Positions 17,836-25,228 of a stretch of DNA of 64,000 nucleotides are shown here, piece after piece. The stretch lies in the NCBI GenBank assembly GCA_017434885.1, contig JAFSGE010000035.1:62001-126000 (forward strand). Reading direction: 5' to 3'. This DNA comes from Lachnospiraceae bacterium (GTDB lineage Bacteria; Bacillota; Clostridia; Lachnospirales; Lachnospiraceae). The position numbers were made by a program, and so were the translations under genes. The notes under the pieces were generated by a model that saw only the letters and a list, made by a program, of their open reading frames with translations, searched no databases and was not told the origin of the DNA. Within the stretch, counting starts at the first letter, position 1; the number at the start of each line of letters is the position of its first letter.

Positions 17836-19434
17836 TTATCCCCAATCCTGGTTAAGCCAGTTACGCAGCAGGTTTGCCGCTGCTTCCGGGTTTTCATCAA
17901 TAAATTTCTCTATCATTCTTCTGGTTTCAGATATCTGTTCGGTACCGATATCTTCCAGTTCCATTTCAGGCTGCGACTGAAGCAGTGTTTCCACAGACAA
18001 CTCTTCCGGCTGTTCCACTTCCTTGTCGGAACGCATGCTTCTGATAACTACAAATGCAAGAAGCGCCAAAATAATAATTATCAGCACAATCTGAATAATG
18101 TCAGATGTATCAACGCCGAGTCCTTCTTTGTCAAAGAAGATATTTTCCGTGCGGGCTGCAAACGCAATGTTTTCTTTAGGGAAGCCTGTTGCTTTTGCAA
18201 CAATTTCATACATCTCGTCTTCCACTTCAAGCTTTGCGCCTTCCGCATTGGCAAGCTTATATTCTTCCCATGTGATACCATCAAGAAGTCCTTGTGCTTC
18301 TATGTCCTCTTCCCTGATGACATTATAGCTGATAGCCGTAATGGCAATAGAAGACGCCTCATAATTAATGGCTCCGGGCAAATTACTCTCTTTGGTAATC
18401 CGCTCACTGGGCAGATAATGGTTCTCTGTCTCTTCTACCGTAGTACTGCTCTCCGAATCATCTTCGTATACATATTCGATATCACCGTTGGAATCTGTTC
18501 CGGGCACACCGCCTACTCCTGTAGTAGACTCGGATGTATACGTTCTGTCAGAACTTTTATATCCTTGTGTATTTCCGTCAGCCACGTAATACTCATGGTC
18601 AGTTACTTCACTGGAAGAAAAGCTGATATCAAGATTACTTGCCACTTCTACTTTATCAAATTCATTGGTACCGAGAAGTACCTGCTTAATTTCATTTTTT
18701 ACCTGCGTCTCCCATTGTGTTTTCACGCCAAGCTGAGAACTTGCCGTTCCCGTTGCCGAATAACTGGCATCCCCCGAGAAAAGCATATTCCCATCCATAT
18801 CCAAAATCACAATATTCTCTTCTGTTTCATTTCCCATTGCTTTGGCAACTGCCTTGGCAAGAAATGCCGCAGACTCTGTGGAGAACTCTCCGTCCAGTTC
18901 CAACAAAATCCACGCCGAGGATTCTTCCTGGGACTGAATCAGTGTTCCGTCATTTTCCGGTATGTAAATGTCTACCACTGCGCTCTTAACAGCTGTAAAC
19001 CTTGCAATCATATCGTCTGCAATTCTTGTTTCCAGATACAATTCATACCTTTTCTGCTTGTCCGACTCTGTGGTGGTAAATCCGCCGTCTGTCACATTAT
19101 CAATCGTATAGGTGGCTGCCTGAATGTCATTTGCACCCAATAGCAGACTGGCATCCGATTGATCCTTCACATTAATATCAATTCTGTAACCATCATCGGA
19201 AACCTTAAAATCAAGTCCTTCTTCTTCCAGAAGCGCTACCACCTCTGACGCCTCTTTTGTTGTTTCGCAAGAAAGAAGCAACGTATACTGGGGCTGTGTC
19301 AGTACAGCTGCCAAAATGGCAATGGCAATAATTACTCCGGCTCCGGCTGCGATAATAAAGGTTTTTTGTTTGGCAGAAAATTTATTCCACCACTCCAATA
19401 TCTGTTTTCCTATTTCTTTTACTCTATCTGCCAT
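17836..19434 (-). CDS. fliF: Flagellar MS-ring protein FliF
   Basis: 532 residues with two membrane helices (about residues 25-46 and 445-465). The ring-building motifs lie between them (YTLLLSCETTKEASEVVALLEEEGL, then the KQKRYELYLETRIADD region) and the short cytoplasmic C-terminus binds FliG. It forms the MS ring, the first structure built. AAGGAAACGGGAG precedes the ATG. Confidence 0.97.
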   Translation of the reverse strand: MADRVKEIGKQILEWWNKFSAKQKTFIIAAGAGVIIAIAILAAVLTQPQYTLLLSCETTKEASEVVALLEEEGLDFKVSDDGYRIDINVKDQSDASLLLGANDIQAATYTIDNVTDGGFTTTESDKQKRYELYLETRIADDMIARFTAVKSAVVDIYIPENDGTLIQSQEESSAWILLELDGEFSTESAAFLAKAVAKAMGNETEENIVILDMDGNMLFSGDASYSATGTASSQLGVKTQWETQVKNEIKQVLLGTNEFDKVEVASNLDISFSSSEVTDHEYYVADGNTQGYKSSDRTYTSESTTGVGGVPGTDSNGDIEYVYEDDSESSTTVEETENHYLPSERITKESNLPGAINYEASSIAITAISYNVIREEDIEAQGLLDGITWEEYKLANAEGAKLEVEDEMYEIVAKATGFPKENIAFAARTENIFFDKEGLGVDTSDIIQIVLIIIILALLAFVVIRSMRSDKEVEQPEELSVETLLQSQPEMELEDIGTEQISETRRMIEKFIDENPEAAANLLRNWLNQDWG

Positions 19435-19451
19435 GATTTACTCCCGTTTCC

Positions 19452-19778
19452 TTAAATCTGCATCTGCATAATCTCTTTATATGCTTCCAGAAATTTATCA
19501 CGGACAGCCACAGTATATTGAAGTGCTGTGGATGCCTTCTGCAGGGCAATCGTCAAATCATGTGTATTGTCAGTTTCTCCCAAAGCCCATCTGAGTTCTT
19601 CATTTTCTGCATCAGAAAGATAGGCATTGGTAGTATTCAGGCTGTCTATCGCCTTATTCAGAATACTATCAAAACCATCTGTCGTTTCTGTCACCTGATT
19701 CATTCCGTAAACAGAAGGTGTATTTGCAGCCTCCTTGATTACGTTTGATGATATGTTATATAAAGATGAAATATCCAT
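19452..19778 (-). CDS. fliE: Flagellar hook-basal body protein FliE
   Basis: 108 residues, mostly helical, ending TVAVRDKFLEAYKEIMQMQI, the FliE signature. FliE links the MS ring to the proximal rod. It lies between flgC and fliF as usual. Confidence 0.93.
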   Translation of the reverse strand: MDISSLYNISSNVIKEAANTPSVYGMNQVTETTDGFDSILNKAIDSLNTTNAYLSDAENEELRWALGETDNTHDLTIALQKASTALQYTVAVRDKFLEAYKEIMQMQI

Positions 19779-19831
19779 AGTCTTATCTTCTCCCCTGCTG
19801 TATATGTATCAATATGCTACAGTCCAATTGC

Positions 19832-20278
19832 TTACTGGCTCATCTCCAGTCCCTTCATGGCAATTGTCTTGCTGGCATTAAACGCTGTTGCGTTTGCTTC
19901 ATAAGAACGGCTGGCATCAATCAGGTTTGTCATTTCCGTCACGATGTTTACATTGGGATAGGTAACGTATCCGTTCTCATCCGCATCAGGATGAGAGGGG
20001 TCATATGCCATTATCATGTCATTCCATGTATCTTCCGATACTTTGTTCACTCTGACACCTTGTCCCTTATAGCTGTCCGAAACACTGCCGAATATACTGC
20101 GGAAGCTTCCTGCCGCTTCACCTCTTTGCTCAAAGGTTACTACCTTACGTCTGTAAGGAGTACCGTCCTCTGTACGGGTGGTGTTTGCATTTGCTACGTT
20201 TTCGGAAATGATATCCATACGGTAGCGCTGTGCCGTCATACCGGATGCATTAATATTAAAAGATGAAAAAATACTCAT
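19832..20278 (-). CDS. flgC: Flagellar proximal rod protein FlgC
   Basis: 148 residues. The N-terminal rod motif is INASGMTAQRYRMDIISENV with ANANT, and the C-terminal helix is MTNLIDASRSYEANATAFNA. It is a proximal rod subunit exported by the flagellar system. It follows flgB after 26 bases. Confidence 0.95.
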   Translation of the reverse strand: MSIFSSFNINASGMTAQRYRMDIISENVANANTTRTEDGTPYRRKVVTFEQRGEAAGSFRSIFGSVSDSYKGQGVRVNKVSEDTWNDMIMAYDPSHPDADENGYVTYPNVNIVTEMTNLIDASRSYEANATAFNASKTIAMKGLEMSQ

Positions 20279-20304
20279 ATGTCCGACTTCCCTTCTCTGT
20301 CATT

Positions 20305-20694
20305 TTATCTCATCACTAATTTCAAATTTGCAAATTCTGCATTAACGCTAGTCATGATACCATTATACATAATCTGGTTTGCCGCCAGTTCTGTGTTTTC
20401 CGTATCAATATCCACATTGTTGCCATCTAACCTGTAAGAAAATCCTGCGGAATCTGTATATACACGAGGTGTAAGTTCCGTAGAAGTAATCGCGGCAACC
20501 TTGGCATCCACAGACTTATATCTGGTATTTCCAAGTGCCTGCCTGAGCTGTGATTCAAAATCCACATCCTGACGCTTATAACCGGGAGTGTCAACGTTTG
20601 CAATATTATTGGCAATCACTTCATTTCTTACCCATGAAGCATCTGCCGCCTTTCCTAATACATTCACATAATCAAACACATTACTGTTAATCAT
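20305..20694 (-). CDS. flgB: Flagellar proximal rod protein FlgB
   Basis: 129 residues from the ATG at 20694, which follows AAGGAG at 7 bases. A longer frame up to 20739 would run into the promoter region. The rod motif RNEVIANNIANVDTPGYKRQ is present. It is the first gene of the fla/che operon. Confidence 0.95.
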   Translation of the reverse strand: MINSNVFDYVNVLGKAADASWVRNEVIANNIANVDTPGYKRQDVDFESQLRQALGNTRYKSVDAKVAAITSTELTPRVYTDSAGFSYRLDGNNVDIDTENTELAANQIMYNGIMTSVNAEFANLKLVMR

Positions 20695-20744
20695 GACAAA
20701 ACTCCTTCCGTTAACTGCTGCGCACAAAAAGTGCATCATATTTT

Positions 20745-20772
20745 ATTATAAGTTATTTTCGCGAAAAGGCAA
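20745..20772 (-). promoter_or_regulatory. Sigma-A-like promoter of the fla/che operon with palindrome in the spacer
   Basis: On the minus strand -35 TTGCCT (20767-20772), a 16-base spacer and -10 TATAAT (20745-20750), about 50 bases before the flgB ATG. The spacer contains the perfect 12-bp palindrome TTTTCGCGAAAA (20756-20767), which could be an operator. No sigma-D element is seen here. Confidence 0.7.
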
Positions 20773-20789
20773 GTACCATTTTTAAATTG

Positions 20790-20836
20790 AAAAAGGATTC
20801 ACTACGCCCATATTTATGGGTTTCATAAATCCTTTT
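20790..20836 (-). terminator. Probable terminator after codY
   Basis: Outer arms AAAAGGATT/AATCCTTTT (20791-20799 with 20828-20836) enclose a second perfect palindrome, CCCATATTTATGGG (20807-20820). On the minus strand the structure ends in a T-run. It lies between codY and the flgB promoter, so it would separate codY transcription from the fla operon. Confidence 0.6.
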
Positions 20837-20908
20837 ACCTTTTACATAATCCTTTACGTCCTATTTTTTTGTGTTGTTTCTTAAATTTACATCATTTCTG
20901 CGCTGTCT

Positions 20909-21694
20909 CTACTTAAGGCTTTCTCTTTTTAATTTGTCTACCTCATCAAAGACCATATCATTCAACACCTTAATATAAGTTCCCTTCATTCCTGAAGAAC
21001 GGGACTCAATCACGCCCGCACTTTCAAATTTGCGAAGCGCATTCACAATTACGGAACGGGTAATTCCTACCCTGTCTGCTATCTTGCTGGCCACCAGAAT
21101 TCCCTCCATACCGTTCAGTTCCTCAAATATGTGGATTACTGCTTCCATTTCGGAATAGGAAAGAGTATTAATGGCTGATTTGATAACTGCAAGCTTTCTG
21201 TTCTCTTCCGCGCTTTCTTCATTAACAGCACATAACATTTCAAGTCCCACTACCGTAGAACCGTATTCACACAAAATGATATCATCAATATCATATGGCT
21301 TTTCACATTTATAGATAAACAATGTACCCAAACGTTCACCGGCAATTTCAATAGGTGTAATAATCGCCTGGAATTTCTGTACCGCCCCGTCTTCAAAACC
21401 GAGTGTGGCAAGGTTTACGTTTTCTTTGGTGGAAAGCACCGCCAGCAGTCTTTCATTCAGCATACCGTCAATAAAACCACCCACCTGGTCCACAATCAGC
21501 TCAGTAATGGAATCCACACCCTGCGCTTCCCCTACACCAAGCACTTTTCCCTTGCGGCTGATAACAAGCACATTGGAATTTAATATTTCACAAAGAACAC
21601 TGCAAATATCATTAAAAACAACTTTGCTTGAATTATTGTTGTGAAGTAACTTTCCAATTTTTCTGGTTTTATCCAATAATTGTACACTGCTCAT
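20909..21694 (-). CDS. codY: GTP-sensing transcriptional regulator CodY
   Basis: 261 residues. The N-terminal GAF domain (about residues 1-155) binds branched-chain amino acids, and a C-terminal winged helix-turn-helix has the near-invariant stretch ASKIADRVGITRSVIVNALR and then GMKGTYIKVLN. CodY represses nutrient-limitation genes when amino acids and GTP are high. In Bacillus it also represses fla/che. Here it sits directly upstream of the flagellar operon. It has its own promoter and a possible CodY box. Confidence 0.97.
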   Translation of the reverse strand: MSSVQLLDKTRKIGKLLHNNNSSKVVFNDICSVLCEILNSNVLVISRKGKVLGVGEAQGVDSITELIVDQVGGFIDGMLNERLLAVLSTKENVNLATLGFEDGAVQKFQAIITPIEIAGERLGTLFIYKCEKPYDIDDIILCEYGSTVVGLEMLCAVNEESAEENRKLAVIKSAINTLSYSEMEAVIHIFEELNGMEGILVASKIADRVGITRSVIVNALRKFESAGVIESRSSGMKGTYIKVLNDMVFDEVDKLKRESLK

Positions 21695-21753
21695 TGACTT
21701 GCCTCCATTTCATTTTGAAACACAAAAACAAATTCCCCACGGATAATACATTC

Positions 21754-21782
21754 ATTTTAGCACATATTTCTGCTAATTTCAA
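21754..21782 (-). promoter_or_regulatory. codY promoter (sigma-A type)
   Basis: Minus strand -35 TTGAAA (21777-21782), 17-base spacer and -10 TAAAAT (21754-21759), about 60 bases before the codY ATG. The -10 has a TG one base upstream (extended type). Confidence 0.7.
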
Positions 21783-21825
21783 TGTCTCCGCAGGGAATTA
21801 TGGTATAATTTTATATACTTTTTCG

Positions 21826-21840
21826 TATTTTCCCAAAATT
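21826..21840 (-). promoter_or_regulatory. Candidate CodY box upstream of codY
   Basis: On the minus strand AATTTTGGGAAAATA matches 12 of 15 positions of the CodY-box consensus AATTTTCWGAAAATT. It lies upstream of the codY promoter and overlaps a second, weaker promoter-like pair (TTGGGA, 17 bases, TAAAAT). It may serve autoregulation. Confidence 0.4.
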
Positions 21841-21868
21841 TCATCAGCTAGTCATTATTTTCTGACTA

Positions 21869-23941
21869 TTATATCTTTTCCTGTACCGTGGTAACAAAAC
21901 CACAGCTTTCATCCGCACACACAAGTTTATTTCCCTTATGCAGCATCAGACCGCCGCAACGCTCGCATTTCTGCTGTGCAGGTTTTTGCCAAACCATAAA
22001 GTCACATTCAGGATTACCGATACAGCCGAAATATTTACGTCCTTTTTTGGTCTTCTTCATAACAATGTCTTTTCCGCACTTAGGACAATCCACTCCGACT
22101 TTTTCAAAGTACGGCTTGGTATTGCGGCAGTCCGGGAATCCGGGACAGGCAAGGAATCGTCCATGTGGACCGTATTTAATTACCATCTGCTTGCCGCACA
22201 TATCACACACTTCATCAGAAACTTCATCCGCAATCTTAACTTCCGCAAGTTCCTTCTCCGCCACCTTTACCGCATCATCCAAATCGGGATAGAAATTGGA
22301 TATAATGGTTTTCCAGTTTACAACACCTTCTTCCACTCCATCCAGCAATGCTTCCATATTCGCAGTGAAATTCACATCCACAATACTTGGAAACGCTTCT
22401 TTCATCATGGCATTTACCACTTCCCCAAGCTCTGTTACATAAATATTCCGGTTTTCCTTCACAATGTAACGTCTTGCCAAAATAGTGGTAATGGTAGGCG
22501 CATAGGTACTGGGACGTCCGATTCCTAATTCTTCCAAGGCACGTACCAATGATGCCTCTGTATAATGAGGTGCAGGCTGTGTAAAGTGCTGCTTAGGCTC
22601 AAATTCATTAAGTTTTAGTATCGTGGACTCATCAATCCCTTTAACCAGTGTATTACTTTCTTCTTTTTCATCATCAGCTGTGTAAACACTCATAAATCCA
22701 TCAAACAAAATCTTGGAAGCAGCCACCGTAAAGCGATGATTACCACCGTCAATTTTAACGGATGTGGTTTCATATTTGGCAGGCGCCATACGGCTTGCCA
22801 CAAAGCGCTTCCAAATAAGCTGATATAATCTGAGCTGGTCTCTGGAAAGAGACTCTTTGATTTGAATCGGTGTCAGACTCAAATCTGTAGGACGGATTGC
22901 TTCGTGTGCATCCTGAATTTTCTTATCATTCTTTTTGGCACTTTCCGTCTCTGCCGCATATTCTTTTCCGTAATGCTTTGTAATATATTCCTCTGACATG
23001 GCAAGGGCTTCATCCGACACTCTGGTAGAGTCTGTACGCAGGTAAGTAATTACACCTACCGTTCCGCTGCCTTTAATGTCAATTCCTTCATATAACTGCT
23101 GGGCAAGGCGCATGGTCTTCTGGGTAGAAAAATTCAGCACCTTACTGGCTTCCTGCTGCAAAGTGGATGTGGTAAACGGAAGGGGCGCCTTTTTTACTCT
23201 CTCACCCTTCTTCACTTCACTCACCGCAAACTTGGCACCATCTAATTCATCCAATATCCTGTCCATTTCTTCTTTGGAAGAAACAGACGCTTTCTGCTCT
23301 TTGGTTCCGTAATATTTGGCAACAAGAGGTTTCTTTTCTCCGGGAATCGTAAAGGATGCGTCCAGAGTCCAATACTCTTCCGGAATGAAGCTGTTAATTT
23401 CTTCTTCCCTGTCGCAAATAATACGAAGTGCCACAGACTGTACTCGTCCCGCACTTAAGCCTCTCTTAACCTTAGCCCACAAAAGCGGAGAAATACGGTA
23501 ACCCACCATTCTGTCAAGGGCACGTCTTGCCTGCTGGGCATCAACAAGGTTCATATCAATTTCCCTTGCATTCTTCAACGACTCTTTTACCGCGTTTTTG
23601 GTAATTTCATTGAAAGTGATTCTGTATACTTTCTTATCTTCCAATTTAAGTGCAATCAGAAGATGCCACGAAATTGCCTCCCCTTCACGGTCCGGGTCAG
23701 TTGCGAGATAAATTTTCTCTGCTTTTTTTACTTCTTTTCTTAAATTTGCCAATATATCACCTTTTCCCCTGATAGTGATATACTTCGGTTCATAATCATG
23801 CTCTACGTCAATTCCCAGCGTACTCTTGGGCAAATCACGGACATGTCCGTTGCTCGCCACCACCTCATAATTAGAACCTAAAAATTTTTTGATCGTCTTC
23901 ACCTTGGCAGGTGATTCCACAATTACCAGATATTTTGCCAT
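21869..23941 (-). CDS. topA: DNA topoisomerase I
   Basis: 690 residues, type IA enzyme that relaxes negative supercoils. It has an N-terminal TOPRIM domain (LVIVESPAKVKTIKKFLG, then TDPDREGEAISWHL) and the catalytic tyrosine Y300 in VGVITYLRTDSTRVS. Three C-terminal four-cysteine zinc ribbons begin CDMCGK, CPKCGK and CERCGG. It has its own promoter 41 bases upstream and is cut off from the gene before it by a strong terminator. Its frequent neighbour dprA is about 19 kb away here. Confidence 0.98.
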   Translation of the reverse strand: MAKYLVIVESPAKVKTIKKFLGSNYEVVASNGHVRDLPKSTLGIDVEHDYEPKYITIRGKGDILANLRKEVKKAEKIYLATDPDREGEAISWHLLIALKLEDKKVYRITFNEITKNAVKESLKNAREIDMNLVDAQQARRALDRMVGYRISPLLWAKVKRGLSAGRVQSVALRIICDREEEINSFIPEEYWTLDASFTIPGEKKPLVAKYYGTKEQKASVSSKEEMDRILDELDGAKFAVSEVKKGERVKKAPLPFTTSTLQQEASKVLNFSTQKTMRLAQQLYEGIDIKGSGTVGVITYLRTDSTRVSDEALAMSEEYITKHYGKEYAAETESAKKNDKKIQDAHEAIRPTDLSLTPIQIKESLSRDQLRLYQLIWKRFVASRMAPAKYETTSVKIDGGNHRFTVAASKILFDGFMSVYTADDEKEESNTLVKGIDESTILKLNEFEPKQHFTQPAPHYTEASLVRALEELGIGRPSTYAPTITTILARRYIVKENRNIYVTELGEVVNAMMKEAFPSIVDVNFTANMEALLDGVEEGVVNWKTIISNFYPDLDDAVKVAEKELAEVKIADEVSDEVCDMCGKQMVIKYGPHGRFLACPGFPDCRNTKPYFEKVGVDCPKCGKDIVMKKTKKGRKYFGCIGNPECDFMVWQKPAQQKCERCGGLMLHKGNKLVCADESCGFVTTVQEKI

Positions 23942-23981
23942 CTTTTATCCCCTATTCTACAAAAAGCTTGTAACGTGCTTC

Positions 23982-24010
23982 ACTATACACCATATTTTTT
24001 ACAGTTGCAA
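23982..24010 (-). promoter_or_regulatory. topA promoter
   Basis: Minus strand -35 TTGCAA (24005-24010), 17-base spacer and -10 TATAGT (23982-23987), about 40 bases before the topA ATG at 23941. The -10 is preceded by GGTG. Confidence 0.72.
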
Positions 24011-24033
24011 GTAAAAAATTTATTAACTATATG

Positions 24034-24075
24034 AAAAAAAGAAGAAATCCATACCTGTTTGTACGGATTTCTTCT
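24034..24075 (-). terminator. Strong terminator after the JAB gene pair
   Basis: 11-bp perfect stem (24040-24050 with 24065-24075), extended by further inner pairs. On the minus strand it is followed by TTTTTTT. It closes the two-gene unit upstream of topA. Confidence 0.85.
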
Positions 24076-24103
24076 ATAAATAATGTAATATACCACGAAA
24101 GCA

Positions 24104-24358
24104 TTATCTCATTGTAATTTCACGCACCTTTTCAGCAAGTTCTTCCGGCACTTCTTTATCCATAACTATAAGCCTAAGTGCACAATTAATGATTTCCTGC
24201 TCCTGTTCTGTATATTCCTTTTCCACATCAAATTCATAAGGGTCAATTCCTAGGCTAATCATTTTTTCATTTTGCATTTCTTCTTTTTGAATGCTTTCTT
24301 TCGAACGATTTTCTGATAGCTTCGTTGAAGATATTGGACTTTTATTACCATTTAACAT
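24104..24358 (-). CDS. Small hypothetical protein paired with a JAB-domain protein
   Basis: 84 residues from the ATG at 24358, charged and probably helical; the C-terminus contains YTEQEQEIINCALRLIVMD. I do not recognise a family. The start was chosen because AGGAGGT sits 8 bases upstream inside the end of the preceding gene, which it overlaps by 14 bases, so the two are translationally coupled. A longer frame to 24439 has no ribosome site. It may be a partner or regulator of the JAB protein; this is inference. Confidence 0.6.
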   Translation of the reverse strand: MLNGNKSPISSTKLSENRSKESIQKEEMQNEKMISLGIDPYEFDVEKEYTEQEQEIINCALRLIVMDKEVPEELAEKVREITMR

Positions 24359-24923
24359 TCTCATTACCTCCTGCAAATTCAAATCCGGCAACATCTTGAT
24401 ATTTTTCAAGTGTCTTTTGTAAAACAAATTCTCTATCATGCACTTGTCTATTTTCTGTCAGTTCTTTCTCATATTGTTCAATCAAACAAAACTTATCAAA
24501 ATTATCTTTTTTTATGATTGCATAAATACTCCCCTGATTTCCAACAACAATCATTCCCATTACGGCTTCCATTTTACAAAAATTAAATATATCTCTATCT
24601 GAAAAGATTTTATTATTTGGATGATTATGAATTAAAATATATCTATTTTTTTGTGTTTTCAAACACATTTTCATCTTTTGAGTATTAAAGCTTACCTTAT
24701 TTCTTGTTCCTATGACAATATCGTAATTTGACCATTCTTGAACATCTAGCAGAATACCAATCTCACCGCTGTCATTATTTTCTTTTGCATACCGCAACGC
24801 ATATGCCATCCATTCATTCAAATAATCATTCTCATCATGTGAAAATGATTTCAAATAAATTCGAGGGAGTCCATCAATTACTTCCTGCCGTATCCCTACT
24901 ATTTCCCAATTCTTTTTTTGCAT
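24345..24923 (-). CDS. JAB/JAMM-domain (RadC-like fold) protein
   Basis: About 192 residues. Its core has the metal-binding JAMM pattern ILIHNHPNNKIFSDRDI (H103, H105, S112 and D115 counted from the longest frame), as in RadC, deubiquitinase-like and phage JAB peptidases. The spacing between the second histidine and the serine is 6 residues, not the 7 of RadC. Upstream, GILLDVQEWSNYDIVIGTRN may hold the rest of the fold. The start at 24923 follows GGGAGGTAAA. It forms its own unit with promoters at about 25008-25036 and 25135-25162. Substrate unknown. Confidence 0.7.
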   Translation of the reverse strand: MQKKNWEIVGIRQEVIDGLPRIYLKSFSHDENDYLNEWMAYALRYAKENNDSGEIGILLDVQEWSNYDIVIGTRNKVSFNTQKMKMCLKTQKNRYILIHNHPNNKIFSDRDIFNFCKMEAVMGMIVVGNQGSIYAIIKKDNFDKFCLIEQYEKELTENRQVHDREFVLQKTLEKYQDVAGFEFAGGNENVKW

Positions 24924-25007
24924 TTTACCTCCCATCTACTATCCGTTCAAAAAGATAAATAGCAAAAAAAATAAATAATCTTATACATCAGGGAAATATA
25001 TAGAAAT

Positions 25008-25036
25008 ATTATAAAATAAATCCAAGACACTGACAA
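25008..25036 (-). promoter_or_regulatory. Promoter of the JAB gene pair (proximal)
   Basis: Minus strand -35 TTGTCA (25031-25036), 17-base spacer and -10 TATAAT (25008-25013), giving an 80-base leader before the ATG at 24923. A second candidate lies further upstream. Confidence 0.7.
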
Positions 25037-25134
25037 GATAAGCCATCAGAAAAATTCAGAATCGTTTTTACAGGCTAAATATGTGCTATCTAATCTAACT
25101 CAACAAACAGTATGTATTTTTCTTATATTTTCAT

Positions 25135-25162
25135 ATTATATCACGGCAATTTCATAGTGCAA
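25135..25162 (-). promoter_or_regulatory. Second promoter candidate of the JAB gene pair (distal)
   Basis: Minus strand -35 TTGCAC (25157-25162), 16-base spacer and -10 TATAAT (25135-25140) with an upstream TG (extended -10). It stands just after the terminator of the pilus operon. Confidence 0.5.
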
Positions 25163-25187
25163 TAGTTTAAGACACTTTTGTCCGCAA

Positions 25188-25220
25188 AAAGAAAAACCCG
25201 CTTTCTGCAGGTTTTTCTTT
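25188..25220 (-). terminator. Terminator of the pilus operon
   Basis: 11-bp perfect stem (25188-25198 with 25210-25220) whose 3' arm on the minus strand runs GGTTTTTCTTT and continues with Ts. It lies 8 bases after the stop of the large anchored protein, the last gene of the pilus operon. Confidence 0.85.
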
Positions 25221-25228
25221 AAATCTTA

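Noticed and set aside
17752-19143. 463-codon open frame on the plus strand
   Set aside because: It lies wholly opposite fliF, has cysteine- and phenylalanine-rich composition typical of antisense frames, no ribosome site and no known motif.
21849-21868. Terminator after topA
   Set aside because: Only a 6-bp A/T-rich stem and no clear T-run; too weak to call.
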